This document shows, piece by piece, positions 5,017 through 5,271 of a stretch of DNA of 5,271 bases. The stretch spans positions 1 through 5,271 of the forward strand of contig JAZUSJ010000226.1 in NCBI GenBank assembly GCA_045606685.1, given 5' to 3'. The notes beneath the pieces were generated by a model. It saw only the letters and a program-made list of their open reading frames with translations, did no database searches and was not told where the DNA came from. The stretch's first letter is position 1. The number at the start of each line of letters is the position of its first letter. Made by a program: the position numbers and the translations under genes. This DNA comes from SVQP01 sp045606685 (GTDB taxonomy: Bacteria > Bacillota > Clostridia > Oscillospirales > CAG-272).

Positions 5017-5209
5017 CGTTAGGATACTATGTGAGAAAACCCTTTACGTTCTTTTTTGAGCAAGAAGCCGCAAAAGAAGAACATATTTGCTTCGCAAATT
5101 AAAACGGCGTTTGGGAGATTTCGCGCCTGGGGGCGCGACGAGGGCTTCGCGCCCTCGACCTGCGCAAACTTTTAGGAAAAGTTTGATCAAAACTTTCATC
5201 GATTTTGCG
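5017..5209. repeat. Non-coding stretch of successive hairpins, likely composite intergenic repeat
   Basis: Five hairpins follow one another. GTTCTTTTTTG (5048-5058) pairs imperfectly with CAAAAGAAGAAC (5071-5082). ATTTGC-TTC-GCAAAT spans 5085-5099. TCGCGCC-TGGG-GGCGCGA spans 5121-5138. CGAGGGC-TTCGC-GCCCTCG spans 5139-5157. AAACTTTT-AGG-AAAAGTTT spans 5166-5184. AAAGTTT (5178-5184) can instead pair with AAACTTT at 5190-5196. Similar strings recur between genes in clostridial genomes as I recall them. No gene is supported here. Confidence 0.6.
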
Positions 5210-5271
5210 TTATTCTTCTTCAATCGCAGCCTTTTGCGTCAGCACCGAATGGAAGAATTCGGGATCGAACT
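5210..5271 (-). CDS. C-terminal end of an unidentified gene entering from the right edge
   Basis: On the minus strand, one frame is open from the window edge for 19 codons, ending FDPEFFHSVLTQKAAIEEE and a TAA at 5212-5210. The other two minus-strand frames close sooner. The acidic C-terminal tail and the non-coding hairpin region after the stop fit the end of a real gene, but the fragment is too short to name a family. It has the same orientation as the serine deaminase gene. Confidence 0.5.
   Translation of the reverse strand, partial: FDPEFFHSVLTQKAAIEEE

Noticed and set aside
4945..5022. 25-codon ATG-started frame on the plus strand (starts MADDRW)
   Set aside because: It is formed from the two hairpin repeats and ends inside the terminator region, with no suitable ribosome binding site.
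4937..5059. 40-codon GTG-started frame on the plus strand (ends TLYVLF)
   Set aside because: It reads straight through the strong terminator hairpin and repeat sequence, with no well-placed ribosome binding site or promoter. Most likely a chance frame.

Overview
The window looks like part of an endospore-forming anaerobic Firmicute, most likely a gut-type member of the Clostridia. The evidence is a clear SpoVAC protein, a single-chain iron-sulfur L-serine ammonia-lyase, strong GGAGG-type ribosome binding sites, and palindromic intergenic repeats of a kind common in those genomes. This placement is inference; there is no rRNA or other taxonomic marker.

Layout from left to right. (1) 1-1702, minus strand: 567 codons of a membrane protein with three N-terminal membrane segments and a large probable extracytoplasmic domain. 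It runs off the left edge and has a textbook vegetative promoter (TTGACA-N17-TATACT). (2) 1795-2316, plus strand, divergent from it: a small lipoprotein-like protein, probably DUF4358, with a strikingly cysteine-rich signal peptide and a 24-bp perfect palindrome inside its reading frame. (3) 2317-2516: the gap between two convergent genes, filled by two related, inversely oriented palindromic repeat elements; the second ends in a T-run and may act as a terminator. (4) 2517-2966, minus: spoVAC, standing alone without spoVAD or spoVAE beside it. (5) 3081-3548, minus: a small all-helical protein that looks ferritin-like, followed by a strong hairpin terminator. (6) 3654-4856, minus: L-serine ammonia-lyase with its own vegetative promoter. 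(7) 4857-5209: non-coding, with a series of hairpins and intergenic repeats. (8) 5210-5271, minus: the last 19 codons of a gene entering from the right.

The most useful regulatory observation is that spoVAC and the helical-bundle gene each have an upstream match to the forespore sigma-G pattern, with the same -10 (CATACTG) and the same 18-bp spacer. The spoVAC match has its -35 in the loop and adjoining stem of the preceding gene's terminator hairpin. If real, both proteins are made in the developing spore, which gives the uncharacterised helical protein a cellular context. No obvious terminator follows the serine deaminase gene, so vegetative read-through into the helical-bundle gene is also possible.

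I see no mobile element, CRISPR array, RNA gene or defence system. The novelty is in the small proteins and the palindromic structures.
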